From positions 1 to 64,000 of the forward strand of contig NW_026137023.1 of the NCBI RefSeq assembly GCF_000699445.3: a DNA stretch of 64,000 bases. The letters run 5' to 3'. A model generated the notes under the pieces. That model saw nothing but the letters and a program-made list of their open reading frames with translations, ran no database searches and was not told where the DNA came from. This document shows positions 22,813 to 34,686 of this stretch, piece after piece. Position 1 is the first letter of the stretch. Each line of letters starts with the position of its first letter. This stretch comes from Schistosoma haematobium. Taxonomy: Eukaryota; Platyhelminthes; Trematoda; Strigeidida; Schistosomatidae. Both the position numbers and the translations under genes were made by a program.

Positions 22813-24606
22813 ATGATCAATACAGCTCGGAAGTCAGCTTGTGCATCAAGACAACCATCAACACCAATACTAACACCGTCGAAAGAGACCACAGTCACAC
22901 GATACACAACTGAGGAGTCGAGTGAATTAACCGAATTGATATTGAGATATCGAGGTGTTTGGAAAGACAAGAGTCGTCCATCTGCAGTTCTTCAGAAACA
23001 ATTGTGGATGCAATTCGCACATTACTTACACTCGAAGGGATGGCCGAGAAGAAACTGGACTCATCTGCGTCGAAAGGGTCTGCACATGCTGAAGAAACTC
23101 AATAACACGACAATCAATCAGTGGGAAGTGTCGAAAAGCAATCCCAATTCACCTGAAAATCCCTCCAACCACACGTCACTCTCCAGTTCCAATGAAAATC
23201 GACACGTGAACGTGAACGGACAAAGTGACTCGGTAAGTTCGCCTTTCCCAATCATGTGCTAATTGTTTTCATCGAATTCAGGTGACCGAGAATCAGTCGA
23301 GTGTGCATCAAATCAACTTGCCTACACTCACCCCCTCACCAGTGGTAACCATCACCTCCAAACATCCCACATCAACACTCAGTCCTCCTACAAACCATGT
23401 GCAACCGAATCCTCCACACACAACTGGTCCAAAAATCCTGAACGCATTCTCAACAGCTCACATGTCTCAACAACTGGTGATTCCACATGATGCCGGAGTG
23501 CTGCAACCAACCACCACCACCATCAACAACAACAACAACACGGTTGGTGAGGTGACGATCAACCCTAACCGAGTCGCGCTACTGACTCCTCTCCAATGTG
23601 TCTCGTTCGGAGTCGCGAAAACCCATACTACAGACGTATCTCCTATTCAAGAAGTGAATATCTCGAACTCACCATCCAACCAAACGAGTCGCATTCCTCT
23701 GACTGCAACAATTGATTTATCAACGTGGAGTGAGGACGAGGAGAGCTGTTCAGAGTTGAGTGGAACGCGAAATCAGGCGAACACGAATGACGTGAATGAT
23801 TTTGATGAAAATGCCAAGGATTGTATCACGTAAGTAGGACACCTCTTTTCAACTGACACGTTTCACCTTATGTTATTCCTGTTGTTGTTGTTGTTGTTGT
23901 TTTTGTTGTTATACTCTCACCACCAGCACCACATATTCCTGATTAGCTGACTGACTGCTACACACTGCTTGCTGTGTGATCATGAGAATGTGCACTGATT
24001 TTTATGACCATGACTGTCACTGTAGCTCTGTGAGAACGAGACTTAGCGGTAGGATTTGATTCACACAAGCAGTGAGTGAACCACACGACGAGGTAGGTGG
24101 ATAGATAGACTAATAGATAGACAGAAAAACGGACGGACAAATAAGCAGTACTCTGTTCACTTACGTTCAATGGTGTTCTATCTCACTGAAGTGTCTTCGT
24201 CCCACGTTGTGCGTCACTCAATATCTTGATTATTGTCGTTAATATGGGGTGTGCCTGTGTATGTGTGCGTGTGCATCCTTACTGAATATGAGGGTATCGA
24301 GTGAAAATTCCTATTTAGTTGTGTTTGTCAGTTGTGTATATGGTGTAGTAGATTTGATGATTAGGATATATACGACGACTTCTATGTATATATAAGCATA
24401 TGTATATCATGTCTCCTACATCGCCCTAGTGATTATAAACAGATGTTCAAACTGTGACTTGTTTTTGTAGATCCGAATGTGAGAGAACCCCATTGTCAGA
24501 GATGTTGATTCACAAGCAAATGAAGTGTCTAGATCTGAAGATTGAAATTCTCCAGATGAAGAAGCAATATTGGTCCGAGAAACTGAATTCATCATCGAAA
24601 AGCTGA
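22813..24606 (+). CDS. Myb/SANT-like DNA-binding protein, copy 2 (intact)
   Basis: Three exons: 22813-23232, 23282-23829 and 24471-24606, joined by a 49-nt intron (GTAAGT to TTCAG) and a 641-nt intron (GTAAGT to TTTGTAG). Phases fit, giving 367 residues. Residues about 32-96 form a Myb/SANT domain of the zeste/MSANTD type, with spaced tryptophans (50, 65, 77, 82) and a basic third helix (WTHLRRKGLHMLKK). The middle is Ser/Thr/Pro/Asn-rich with a five-Asn run at about 222-226, then an acidic block (WSEDEESC). Exon 3 encodes a short coiled coil (LIHKQMKCLDLKIEILQMKK), a plan common in transposase-associated or chromatin-binding MSANT proteins. The start is uncertain: the frame is open 100 codons further upstream to an ATG at 22513 because of the joined upstream module. 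Copies 1, 3 and 4 have an in-frame stop there, so I chose the ATG common to all. A nuclear role is inferred. Confidence 0.8.
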
Positions 24607-25835
24607 ATGTTTGGTGAAAGCCAATCTTCACATGAACTACCATTGTGATTGTCATCAATTCTATTCACATATGAATAGTAAATTCAATTTATACATATGT
24701 ATGTATAGGTATTGTGACTGACGAAGATTGTTCTCCCTTTTCATCATTATTGTCTATTCGTGGTGTGTGTGCGTGTGTGTGAAGTTGTCTGTCAGTTAGT
24801 CATTTTGTTTCGAATCCATTTGAAGTGGACTGTTGTTCAATACTGCTTTGTTTCAAATGTTCACTACTCTATTGACTACTCTGTTGCATACTGTACATAA
24901 TTAAATTTAAATGTTGGTTTTGTAAAACTCTTATTTTGTCTTTGAATTAATTTATGAACGTCATGGACAATTGGTTGTGTGGATGACGGATGATACTTGA
25001 CTTTGAATACAAATATGTTAGAACTTTGTCAATTTTATTTCTTATCATGGTGATCAATTGGTTTGATTTGTATTTATTCTAGTGATTTCTGTGTAATTAA
25101 CTGCTTCATTGATATTTCATTTATGATACATATTCGATATATGTGTAGAGTTGATGTCAACTTGAAATTCTTGATGACCACATGTGACGGAAATAGGAGA
25201 GAATAAACGGTCTAATTTGAATGATGATGTCAATGATAATAATAATAATAATGATAATGTTGATCTTTGTTTTCGAATAGGTTCACTCTGTTTCCTGTTA
25301 ACTTGTTTGTGAAATGACTTATTCACAGAGCATTTGTGTAAACCTTCATTGCCTGTTCTGCACAATTTCAACTATGTCCTAGTTAATGGTGGAGGAATCA
25401 TGAGGAGTAGGTAGAATAGAATAGAATAATTGACTGATGATTGAGTTTTATTTCGTGTTCAACGTGTATGTGGAAATTTGTACAGTTGACTGTTGTATTT
25501 TGTCGAATATGATTTAGAGAACGATTTGTTAGAATTGTTTTTGAATGTGTGATTTGTTCGACGATGTTTTCTCGTTCGTAAGTCAACTAGTTTGATAATA
25601 TCATTAGGTTATCAGTCAGTTGGATTGAGGTGCACATGTCGAATCTTCATTGCTAGTGATTGATCATTTAGGAATCGTGACGACTTTACATAATGAACGA
25701 GTTCTCAGTTATATTGATTTAAGCGTATATTGTCAAGATGTGTTGATCGAACTTATGTGTAGTAAGTTGTATAATGGAGCGGTAAAATTGTGGAAGTGTG
25801 GTGTATACTTCGGTGGTTTACATGAATATGTGAAT
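24607..25835. other. Downstream flank of gene copy 2
   Basis: Up to about 25260 this matches the 3' flank of the other gene copies. An ATA/ATG triplet tract lies near 25230-25260. Beyond it, the sequence is shared only with the right arm near copy 3 (mirror about 37297-37885). Open frames of 62-84 codons have no recognisable content. Confidence 0.5.
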
Positions 25836-26350
25836 TGTTATATCCTAGTGAAGATTACGTTGCGAGTAACGTCTGAGACTTATTAATGTACTATTATTAT
25901 TTATATATTCTCATGGTATAAATATTCAGTAACTAGATTATGTATATCTATATTCCCCTTGTTATAAGCTTTATTTTGACCTATATATTATTATTGTACG
26001 ATTTACGGTTCTTAAGCTATGTTCAATTTATTAACTACTGCCTCCCACATTCACAGCCACTTTTTGGCTTTATTGTGTACAAATGTTATTTCCTATTTTG
26101 TGGTGCGTTGCAGTCTGTTTGTTTGATATATAAATACAGTATGTTTGAAATATATGATTGGCATAGTGGAAGATGGTATTGGTGTTCTGGACTCAAGTGG
26201 ACGAGCTAGGCGGACATAGGACCAATAAGGACGCTAGGCTGCCCATACCCGCCGAACGACATTGGTTTGGCACAGTGCTAAGATTGTATAAGTCGTATTT
26301 TGACTGGTGGATAAATCACGTGATAACTAGCCGGCCATAAAGTCACAACA
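25836..26350 (-). mobile_element. Solo LTR, left-arm copy
   Basis: Exact mirror of the right-arm solo LTR (36782-37296). On the minus strand it begins TGTTGTGACTTTATG and ends GATATAACA. It is flanked by the 5-bp duplication TGAAT on this strand. It contains a TATA-like TATATAAATACAG stretch and polyadenylation-like AATAAA. There are no internal sequences. Confidence 0.82.
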
Positions 26351-27452
26351 TGAATATTTGACTGAAATGCAATCGGGAGTGGAAATTAAGAAATTCAACC
26401 GATGAGACATTAAAGAATTGTAAATTGTCGATTTAACATAGTGTTCATCGGTGGTGAGACTATTTATAAATGCGAAATAATGATAAGGAGACAGGTTGAT
26501 GTTCGGCAGTCGTGGATCCACTGTGATAGATGGTTAACGAATGAATACACAACAAATAGGATGGATATCTAATCAGAATGATTTCTTATGAATTCATCAA
26601 GCACATTTCTGTAAGTTTGGATCTACTTGTATATTACCATCACAGATTGTGTGTAAGTACCCTGACAAATTGACTCTTGCAACGCATTATCATGCGTCTT
26701 ATCTATAGGTGGTAATAAGGTATTATACATATTGTAATTGTTAGCTGGGTTGTCATGAGTTTAGAGACAACAATTGTTTTGATGTGTTCAGGAGTTAGTT
26801 GGTAACTGTTGGATATAGTTAACCAATATTCAACAGAAATTCCCCACCATTATTGAATAATCGAATTCAAATCTTGTTTAATTACTCAACTTGGTAATTT
26901 TATATATGATCTGTCGAACATCATTTGATTGATCGTCTATTCCGATGCGACACTTGTTTCTCTTAATATTTCTTTGAGTTGTTCAATCATTTGTTTATTC
27001 TGTCTGCCACACGGAATTCATCGAAACATTTTGGATAACATTTAGTAAACCGTGTGCTCGAAAAATATGTGATGACTCCAGGCGGAGTTAATGTAAATTG
27101 TAATATCTTTCTGATTGAATTGTTTAGTGAGAGGATTCTCGATTCTCATATTGCTTTTGTTAAACTTTTGTGTGGATAGATTTGGTATAGAAAGTGTTTT
27201 ACGGTTAATTCATTTGTAACTGTTAGAAATTTGTGGACTAGTTGAAAAGCTATTTTCTTTCTTGAGTATGGTTTCAATACGGTATAAACGTGTGATACTC
27301 TACAGAAGGAAGAACGTCTTTGCATTTCTATTCAGATGAATATTTTGATCAGTAGAAGTTTGATATTTACTTATTGTGATGATTTTGGAAATTGTGCACG
27401 AGCATTTCCCGATCGCTTCGGATTTGTAATGATAATTGGAATGACAAAGGTT
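26351..27452. other. Unassigned AT-rich segment
   Basis: Shared with the right arm (35676-36781). No coding region or known element is recognised. Confidence 0.5.
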
Positions 27453-28203
27453 ATCGATAATAATAATAATAATAATAATAATCGATGGTATCCCGGTGTC
27501 AAGTGTCCACATTCCGCATGCTTTGAAAATTACCAGCAGACAAAGAAGTACGGCTGCTCGCCGTTTTGGTGAAGCGATAGCGATAAAAAAACTCAAACCG
27601 GATTTATGTATTCAAAAAGAGACAGTAATAAACTTACTATTACCCTGGTAACCCAATTTTTTCGTTTTTGTTTTTTTGTTGGTTATTTGTGTCATTTTAT
27701 TTATTTATTTATTTTTAAATATTTAGTTTGTGTTATATTCCTCTCCTATTACCGAATTCTTAAACCACCCTTTCATTCACACATTTCCGATCACTTGATC
27801 CTCTTAAATTATGTGAACTTTTCAATTTCTATTCAATTATTATGTAACGCATCTTATCAGTTTTTAATTCCATGAATCTTTCACTACCTCTAAAATCATC
27901 ACACAATTTATCTTATCTGTCTCTGAACACCACTCAACTATTCCACCACCCATCCTTAATGTTCCTTTGATTCTAACAGCAAATAACCTCTGACCAGTTC
28001 TTGCATGTACATATATATACAGTTGTTATTGATAATCTAGGTCATTCCAATTCTTTACTTTCTGTCATGTCAATTGTTTCATACTATTTCTTGCCTCAAT
28101 GTTAAATTCTAATATATATTTGGTTGTAAGCAGCTGACGAGAAACCTCGAAATAAAATGAATTCATGCTATTCTGCATCAATATTTGTTCTGGCTTTATT
28201 TAT
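27453..28203 (+). mobile_element. Penelope-like element tail, subfamily 1 (left arm)
   Basis: 5'-truncated Penelope-like retroelement. It begins at an ATA triplet microsatellite (about 27455-27482), continues with the end of a GIY-YIG-type endonuclease (27496-27651; blocks RRFGEAIAIKKLKPDLCIQK and LLLPW before the stop), then a 3' region ending in a hammerhead-like motif (28130-28176) and a TTGTTCTGGCTTTATTTA tail. The catalytic GIY-YIG core itself is missing. The mirror is about 34916-35675. Confidence 0.78.
28130..28176 (+). ncRNA. Hammerhead ribozyme-like motif 1
   Basis: A 47-nt motif with the full hammerhead core: CTGACGA (28134-28140), a very short stem II (GA-AACC-TC), GAAA (28149-28152), stem III ends ATA/TAT, then T17 with predicted cleavage between 28172 and 28173. 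Stem I is GCAG/CTGC, with an internal loop and a further TTG/CAA pairing outside. The stem III loop contains ATGAATTCAT-type palindromic sequence (ATGC variant here), suited to dimer pairing. Hammerheads are established in the terminal repeats of Penelope-like elements, which fits the position after the endonuclease tail. The 2-bp stem II is the weak point. Confidence 0.66.
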
Positions 28204-28427
28204 ATTATTTAGTACGTAACTTCTCAAGCACTTTGATGAACTACTACAGAAATTCAACATCCGATCTATGTGCGGAATCGTTCTAGTGATGTCTCATCCC
28301 GAAACTTCGTCATTCGATTCGCAAGTTATGAACATGATAGTTACACAATGGTCAGTTGTTTTTAATGTTTTGTTTTCAAACATGCTTGCCAACTGTGTTT
28401 TTAAATAAAGCAAGAACAAATATTGAT

Positions 28428-28474
28428 GCAGAATAGTATGAATTCATTTTATTTCGAGGTTTCTCGTCAGCTGC
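28428..28474 (-). ncRNA. Hammerhead ribozyme-like motif 2
   Basis: Same core as motif 1 on the minus strand. It differs by one base in the stem III loop, giving the perfect palindrome ATGAATTCAT. It lies at the 5' side of the second Penelope fragment, in opposite orientation to its endonuclease. Confidence 0.66.
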
Positions 28475-28564
28475 TTACAAACCAAACATTGTGATAGAAT
28501 TTTTACATTGAGATAGAGTGAAAACAAATGACATAGATGAGTGTAAATAACTGGATTACAATAA

Positions 28565-28567
<3 letters not shown>

Positions 28568-28640
<73 letters not shown>
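28568..28640. repeat. (TA)n microsatellite
   Basis: Uninterrupted TA dinucleotides forming the 5' truncation boundary of the Penelope endonuclease. The mirror at about 34482-34545 is shorter. Confidence 0.95.
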
Positions 28641-28641
<1 letters not shown>

Positions 28642-28665
28642 CTCCAACTGCATCTACCAATTTAC

Positions 28666-28959
28666 ATGTACGTGCCAAACACATACATTGGAAGAACTGA
28701 GAGAAGAGTGCATGTCCGCATTTCTGAGCATGTTCCAAAAAACTTGAGGCTGCGTGGGACCATGGCTTTCAACAGTGCAATAGCTCGACATCTACTTGAC
28801 ACCGGGCACACCATCGACATTCCTCATGCTTTCAAAATTATTAATAGACAAAGAAGTACGACCACCCTCCGTTTTGCTGAAGCTATTATGATCAAAAAAT
28901 TTAAACCTGACTTATGCATTCAAAAAGAGACTTTAATTAACTTATCACTACCCTGGTAA
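28666..28959 (+). pseudogene. Penelope GIY-YIG endonuclease, C-terminal fragment
   Basis: Open frame of 97 codons with TYIGRTERRVHVRISEH, the YIG half of the nuclease core with its conserved Arg and His. AIARHLLDTGHTIDI and RFAEAIMIKKFKPDLCIQK follow, and the C-terminus is LSLPW. The upstream Cys-rich part (CIYQFTCTC) lies in another frame just before 28672, so one base is missing between the Cys motif and the YIG. No reverse transcriptase is attached because the element is truncated at the TA repeat. The nuclease family nicks DNA to prime reverse transcription. Confidence 0.82.
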
Positions 28960-29204
28960 CCCTTTATCATTATTATTATTTTTATTTTATTTCTATTTAT
29001 TTTAAAATATTTATATTCCTCTCCTATTACATAAGTCTTAAACCACATTATCATTCACACATTTCCACCACCTGATCCTCCTAAATTATCTTAACTTTTC
29101 AAATTCTATTTAATTATTATTACGTAACCTATCTTATGATTATTCAATTCCATTATTACACCACCCAACCCGAATTAATTCCTTTTGACCTCTGACCTGT
29201 TCTA

Positions 29205-29207
<3 letters not shown>

Positions 29208-29247
<40 letters not shown>
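29208..29247. repeat. (TA)n microsatellite
   Basis: Second TA tract, 3' of the Penelope UTR. The mirror tract is at about 33871-33914. Confidence 0.95.
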
Positions 29248-29251
<4 letters not shown>

Positions 29252-31010
29252 TTATTGTAACCCAGTTATTTACACTCATCTATGTCGTCTAATGTCAAAT
29301 GCATTTAGATATATCTTAGATATTAATAATCGATAAGCGATTATCGCTCATGTATTCGTAAACTTGATTCTAATGTATATTACATATAAAGGTTAAGAAA
29401 ACAGACAAGATTTTGTCATTTAATGAACACAGATCTAATAATTTTAGATTTAAAATAATGTGATTACCGTTCATGTTTTAGTAACACATTTGTAAACTAT
29501 CTAATAATAGTACATTTTAGTAAATTTTAATAGGAATATTGCAATATATTGAAAATTCTAATTTGCTCGTTAGGTCAATAAGTTTATGAGAACATTTATT
29601 AGTGATTATCATTACGAAGATGAATGTGATTAAAGCTGATAGGAAAATTGAAAATGCAAAAATTTTGTGTCAATGAAATACATAGTATGAGAATTGAATC
29701 TTGTCAATTGACATAATAATAATAATGATAATAATAATAATAAGGAAAATGGATAATAATAACATATTAAATGTTCATTGATACAGATGACCTAATTCAT
29801 ATTTATACGTTTAATGTCGATAGATATTTGTTGAGTCAGTCAGACGACGTAGGCTTGTTCATTTACACTTCATGAAACTGATATTTCAAATGCTTGTGAA
29901 AAATGGTTACATTCGTTATGTCTAGATATAGTTCAGGTTTCATATTACGGCGGTTAACAATATTCACACATGACTGATTAAACACACTAGTTCTTATTAC
30001 GACCAAAAAATTAATTTTAAAATACAGAACTACAAATAATTTACAAGTGAAAATAATGAACCGTTTCAATGGACTTTTAAAATTAACCGCATTGAAATCT
30101 GACGTTTTCTAATTCTCGTTAAGAATGACCAATTACAAAATAAACGTTCACTAAATATTAAGTGCCTTTTTCGGAAAATTTATAACTACTTTCATGTACT
30201 GTCAAAGTCGGTTCATTAAATGATGGTCTACGGTTGCTTCACCTGAATTATACATATTTCAACCAGTAATTTACCATGATGAATTATTGATATGTTGATT
30301 TGTTTCTCCGATTAACAGACCATGTGTTACTAAAAAAACTTATGCACACACTTCGGTAATAATTTGTTTATTAATTGGGTATTCAGCATTAGACAACCGA
30401 CCGAATTCAGTAATCACTATTATCAAATATTCAAATCGATTTTCAGTTCCCTTTTTCACTCAACTTTCTTTTACGTGATACATATAAGTACTCGTGACAT
30501 TAAATCACTTGATCGGAAATCAAAAATTTATCCCAATACACATTCACTAACAGTAGGATTGCACTTAAGTTGGTGTTTTTTTCTTAAAATGTCTAAATTT
30601 CTTACAAGACTAAGATTACACAAAAAGATTTATTCACTATCGTTAAATTTCAAATGTAAAAATCAAAATTCTGACATCCAATCACAGCTCCAGATGCCAT
30701 TTCAATTTCAACTAATCAGATTGCAAAGATGAACAGTTTACGACCAATTACAAAATGATTAAAGGTGACAAAATGTTTATTCATTATCACTTGAGCACAC
30801 ACTTGCAAAACGAGTACACCAATCACCGATCGCTAAATTTTTCTTTCACACCATACAATTTTTTAGAAATGGGTGGTAGGGAATCTTAATTGCCGTGGGC
30901 TTAATGTCAACCGAACAATGCAACCAAAGGTCACTGAACATGCGCCTATATAGCTTCAAAATCAATGTGTTTCAAATGATCCAATCAACTTGGGAGATAG
31001 AAAACCATGT

Positions 31011-31193
31011 TCATCGATAGCGAAGCATGTAATTGAAACGAGGCACAAAATTGATATTATTACAGCTTTTAAAACTATGTATAGAAATTGTCAAGGACGA
31101 ATTCTCAAATTTATTAAAGCCTTGTCTATTCGTAAATTTAAACCCCTTTACGTATAAAAAACAATTTGTCGTAACCTTGGATTTACCTTGGTA
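31011..31193 (+). pseudogene. Old Penelope endonuclease tail in the spacer
   Basis: Translates to SIAKHVIETRHKIDIITAF, then a block ending ALSIRKFKPLYV, a stop, and a FTLV-like C-terminus before a stop. It aligns in order with the two better-preserved tails but is much more diverged. It is an independent, older insertion. Confidence 0.65.
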
Positions 31194-31514
31194 ATCCTTA
31201 AGTCATTCTATGGCCTGGGTTAACGCTACAATTTCTCATTCATTCTATACGATGTAAAATTGTTTCTTTCCCCTTTGTTCCTTTTTATTTGAACTTTCAT
31301 CTAATGGACCTTTATTAATTTCATATAAAAATGCCCTGACAAGTATATGTTTGACCAGATTATCCGAAATGTATGGCGCAAATACATCACATTTTCCAGA
31401 TCAACTCCGTCTTCTCATTATTCTATCGAAAGATGATTAGTCGCAACCAAGACATTCAAGCAGACTAGAGCACAAAAACATTCAGAAAGTCTGAGAGTCG
31501 AAAAGAAGAGTTGT

Positions 31515-31740
31515 TGCGTGTGAGTCAGATGAATACCCCTTTGGTAAAGATAATTTCATTAGTCTGGATTCAGTGCCTACATCTGTTGTATTTACATTCG
31601 TTCGACATCCTGGTAATATCGATTAGTTATCCATAGTTGTGTGAGGGGTATTGTTTGACCTAATAAATTACTTCTGATTTTTCTAGTTGACCATTATTTT
31701 TCAAACATTTTTGGCTTACCAAGTAAGTGTGTAATTCAAT
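31515..31740 (-). repeat. Diverged fragment of the 1.18 kb repeat unit
   Basis: Matches part of the unit as read at 48170-48480, sharing GTGTGAGTCAGATGAATAC, AGTCTGGATTCAGTGCCTA and TAGTTATCCA blocks with many substitutions. It shows the unit is an older dispersed repeat family. Confidence 0.7.
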
Positions 31741-33728
31741 TGCTCAAAACCTTTTGCACTCATAAGGTATCTCATACTTTGGAATCCATCGATTAAACTG
31801 TAAACCAAAACAAACGGAAAAGAATTTCAGACTAGGGAACACTACGAACGTTGTTTCATTTGTAGTTGAACCAAACTGCACGGATAAACTAATATATCTC
31901 CGTGTAGAACATATCAGATTCAAGCATGGTCGATGGAGTAGTGAAAATTAATTTGAGTCACCTGATTATTAGAAATTCACTCATTAAATTAATGACTTAT
32001 ATATGAACAGTAGGTTCGCGAATTCGTTGACACACTAATGAATAAACAGTACACATTGAAATTTATTTCCCACAACGTTTATTATTATTTCAAACAATCA
32101 GTGATAATCTCACTTTGATCAAAAAGTGTATGTACTGTTAGTTATTCTCCTTTACTGAAATGAATTGCATCAATTATCGTAGTATTTATGTTTGACCCAC
32201 TCGTCTGACCTTATTCTATAGTGATTTTGTTCAGTTCAATGTCCATTTTGTTATTTCAAGTCAGTTCAAGTTGTTTGTTTACTCATTTTCAGTACGGGAA
32301 GTGATTCATTACAATTTTGGGTGTTTTTTCCTTGAGAAGAAAATCTATGGAATTAAATACTGCAACTCCATATTGTCCGCTTCACTTTGATCAATTAGGA
32401 ATTTCAGGGTACTTAACACGGTCATCATTTCTTACCATTCCACTTTACTTATTTACAATATTATTGGTCAAGAAGTAAACCATGCCTCTATTGTTGTAAC
32501 CAGTGATTCTAGAAAATAAATGAATAAATCTATGTGTGTGTGCAAACCGATTGAATATCATTATTTGGTTTTCATCTGACAATCTTCAATAGATCTCCTC
32601 ACCTCATCTCATTGATTTTGTCAAACTACACATACATTCTCAACAAAACTCCTAGATTAAGCAATACACGAACTGTCATATGGATCATCGATTGACTGAT
32701 TGGGTTAAAAATTATTACACTAATGTGGAAGATGGAGTGGAAATGTGTAGACGAAACACAGGAAATCAGTTGAAAGTTTAATGATACATAGAAACGCATG
32801 ATTGATGAGGGGCGGATTGAAGAACTGATTATAATATCAATATCACCATAAATTTGAGGAACCACGCCAAAAAATGATTGACCAGTCAGCATGAAACTTG
32901 GTGATGAATCACTAAACACTGTAACAATGGAGTTTGTGATGTGATCAAGAATTACTAGAACCAAGTAACAGTTGGCTTCGCTCTGAATGACAACTGAAAT
33001 AATTCAGAACACAAAGAAGAAATTCACATTAAATTGTCATGTTCAACGTACAGTTATTCGCGTCATTATACAAATAAACATATATTCAAACGCATTCGAA
33101 CCCATAATACTACTTCTGAAAAGACATCATATCGATAAAAATCTGCACTCAATCACTCACTCACTCGCTCGCACAGAGTTATTATCATTTCAATGTCCTT
33201 CTATTGATCAACGCATTACAGTTGACCGTCCCGAGGATTACTTTCATTATCGATTGGAATCTATTGAACACTTAGTGAATATCGACTGGGTGTGAGCTCC
33301 AGGTGAGTGTTTGTCAAACATCAATGGACTGTGTTGGTTCCTCCTACCGTTCAGCATACCTTGCACACTACACCCAACTCAAATCTTCTAAAATTACAAC
33401 TAGAATCGAAAGGGAATAATCTATATCCCACTCAACAAGAACAATGAAATATACGCTAGTAGAAACACTCTAGTTTACATGGAATTTCCATCAAAATCCT
33501 CTAGCGAGTTCTCGAGATATCTACGAGCGCTGATCGATTGAAAATTAGAGTCAGCGTAGACCGATATAACCCTTGTTAGAGCATACAACGGAAATCACTC
33601 CATGCTGCCAACAGGTCAGTTTATTTTCTCAACCCAGAACAGTTTACACAATTGGATACAATTCATCATTAAACAAAACACAGTTGGTTCCCTTTATGAA
33701 TTTAAATAAAGCAAGAACAAATATTGAT

Positions 33729-33775
33729 GCAGAATAGTATGAATTCATTTTATTTCGAGGTTTCTCGTCAGCTGC
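33729..33775 (-). ncRNA. Hammerhead ribozyme-like motif 3
   Basis: Identical core to motif 2. It lies at the spacer edge, same orientation as the element's endonuclease, so it is the 3'-terminal ribozyme of that copy. It has no partner on the left arm. Confidence 0.66.
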
Positions 33776-33865
33776 TTACAAACCAAACATTGTGATAGAA
33801 TTTTTACATTGAGATAGAGTGAAAACAAATGACATAGATGAGTGTAAATAACTGGATTACAATAA

Positions 33866-33916
<51 letters not shown>

Positions 33917-34161
33917 TAGAACAGGTCAGAGGTCAAAAGGAATTAATTCGGGTTGGGTGGTGTAATAATGGAATTGAATAATCATAAGATAGGTTACGTA
34001 ATAATAATTAAATAGAATTTGAAAAGTTAAGATAATTTAGGAGGATCAGGTGGTGGAAATGTGTGAATGATAATGTGGTTTAAGACTTATGTAATAGGAG
34101 AGGAATATAAATATTTTAAAATAAATAGAAATAAAATAAAAATAATAATAATGATAAAGGG

Positions 34162-34460
34162 TTACCAGGGTAGTGATAAGTTAATTAAAGTCTCTTTTTG
34201 AATGCATAAGTCAGGTTTAAATTTTTTGATCATAATAGCTTCAGCAAAACGGAGGGTGGTCGTACTTCTTTGTCTATTAATAATTTTGAAAGCATGAGGA
34301 ATGTCGATGGTGTGCCCGGTGTCAAGTAGATGTCGAGCTATTGCACTGTTGAAAGCCATGGTCCCACGCAGCCTCAAGTTTTTGGAACATGCTCAGAAAT
34401 GCGGACATGCACTCTTCTCTCAGTTCTTCCAATGTATGTGTTTGGCACGTACATGTAAAT
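34162..34460 (-). pseudogene. Penelope endonuclease fragment, right arm
   Basis: Mirror of 28666-28959. Only 71 codons stay open (34162-34377) because an A run near 34378-34385 has five instead of six bases, shifting the frame upstream. Otherwise the same motifs are present, including the RFAEAIMIKKFKPD block. Confidence 0.8.
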
Positions 34461-34478
34461 TGGTAGATGCAGTTGGAG

Positions 34479-34549
<71 letters not shown>

Positions 34550-34639
34550 TTATTGTAATCCAGTTATTTACACTCATCTATGTCATTTGTTTTCACTCTA
34601 TCTCAATGTAAAAATTCTATCACAATGTTTGGTTTGTAA

Positions 34640-34686
34640 GCAGCTGACGAGAAACCTCGAAATAAAATGAATTCATACTATTCTGC
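34640..34686 (+). ncRNA. Hammerhead ribozyme-like motif 4
   Basis: Mirror of motif 2 with the same 47 nt. The core CTGACGA and GAAA, T16.1 and T17 are all present, and predicted cleavage is between 34682 and 34683. Confidence 0.66.

Larger units (their letters stand above)
1..29285. repeat. Left arm of large inverted repeat (palindrome)
   Basis: This arm is the reverse complement of 33835-53851, seen by reading matched segments on both strands. Paired coordinates sum to about 63115-63145 for the inner 6 kb, about 65076 near 21-22 kb, about 64109 for 15.8-19.8 kb and about 53875 for the outer 5 kb. Each jump is explained by one indel: about 1.94 kb missing here, 967 bp extra here, and 10.2 kb extra here from the tandem LINE triplication. 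The arm contains gene copies 1 and 2, Penelope fragments, a solo LTR and a gag relic. Its outer end lies outside the window. Confidence 0.93.
28404..29285 (+). mobile_element. Penelope-like element, subfamily 2 (left arm, right end lost)
   Basis: Starts with an inverted terminal segment carrying hammerhead motif 2, then a (TA)n tract (28568-28640), the endonuclease tail, a 3' UTR and a second (TA)n tract (29208-29247). It stops at 29285 inside the 3' terminal segment. The right-arm counterpart (33704-34703) is complete, with hammerhead termini in opposite orientation on each side. The loss at 29285 coincides with the inner boundary of the palindrome. Confidence 0.8.
29286..33834. other. Palindrome spacer
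   Basis: Sequence between the two arms. It holds a degenerate Penelope endonuclease tail (31011-31193), a diverged fragment of the 1.18 kb repeat unit (about 31515-31740), and at its right edge one terminus of a Penelope element with a hammerhead motif (33704-33834) that is missing from the left side. In 29286-31010 and 31741-33703 I see only AT-rich sequence and short open frames. One open frame (32987-33295, +) ends in a stretch with mixed composition but matches no family I recognise. Confidence 0.75.

Noticed and set aside
28444..28653. Tyr-Ile repeat protein (repeated at 34467-34670)
   Set aside because: Translation of a TA microsatellite.
32987..33295. 102-codon open frame in the spacer as a possible terminal exon
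   Set aside because: Only one copy, no recognisable domain and no convincing upstream exon.
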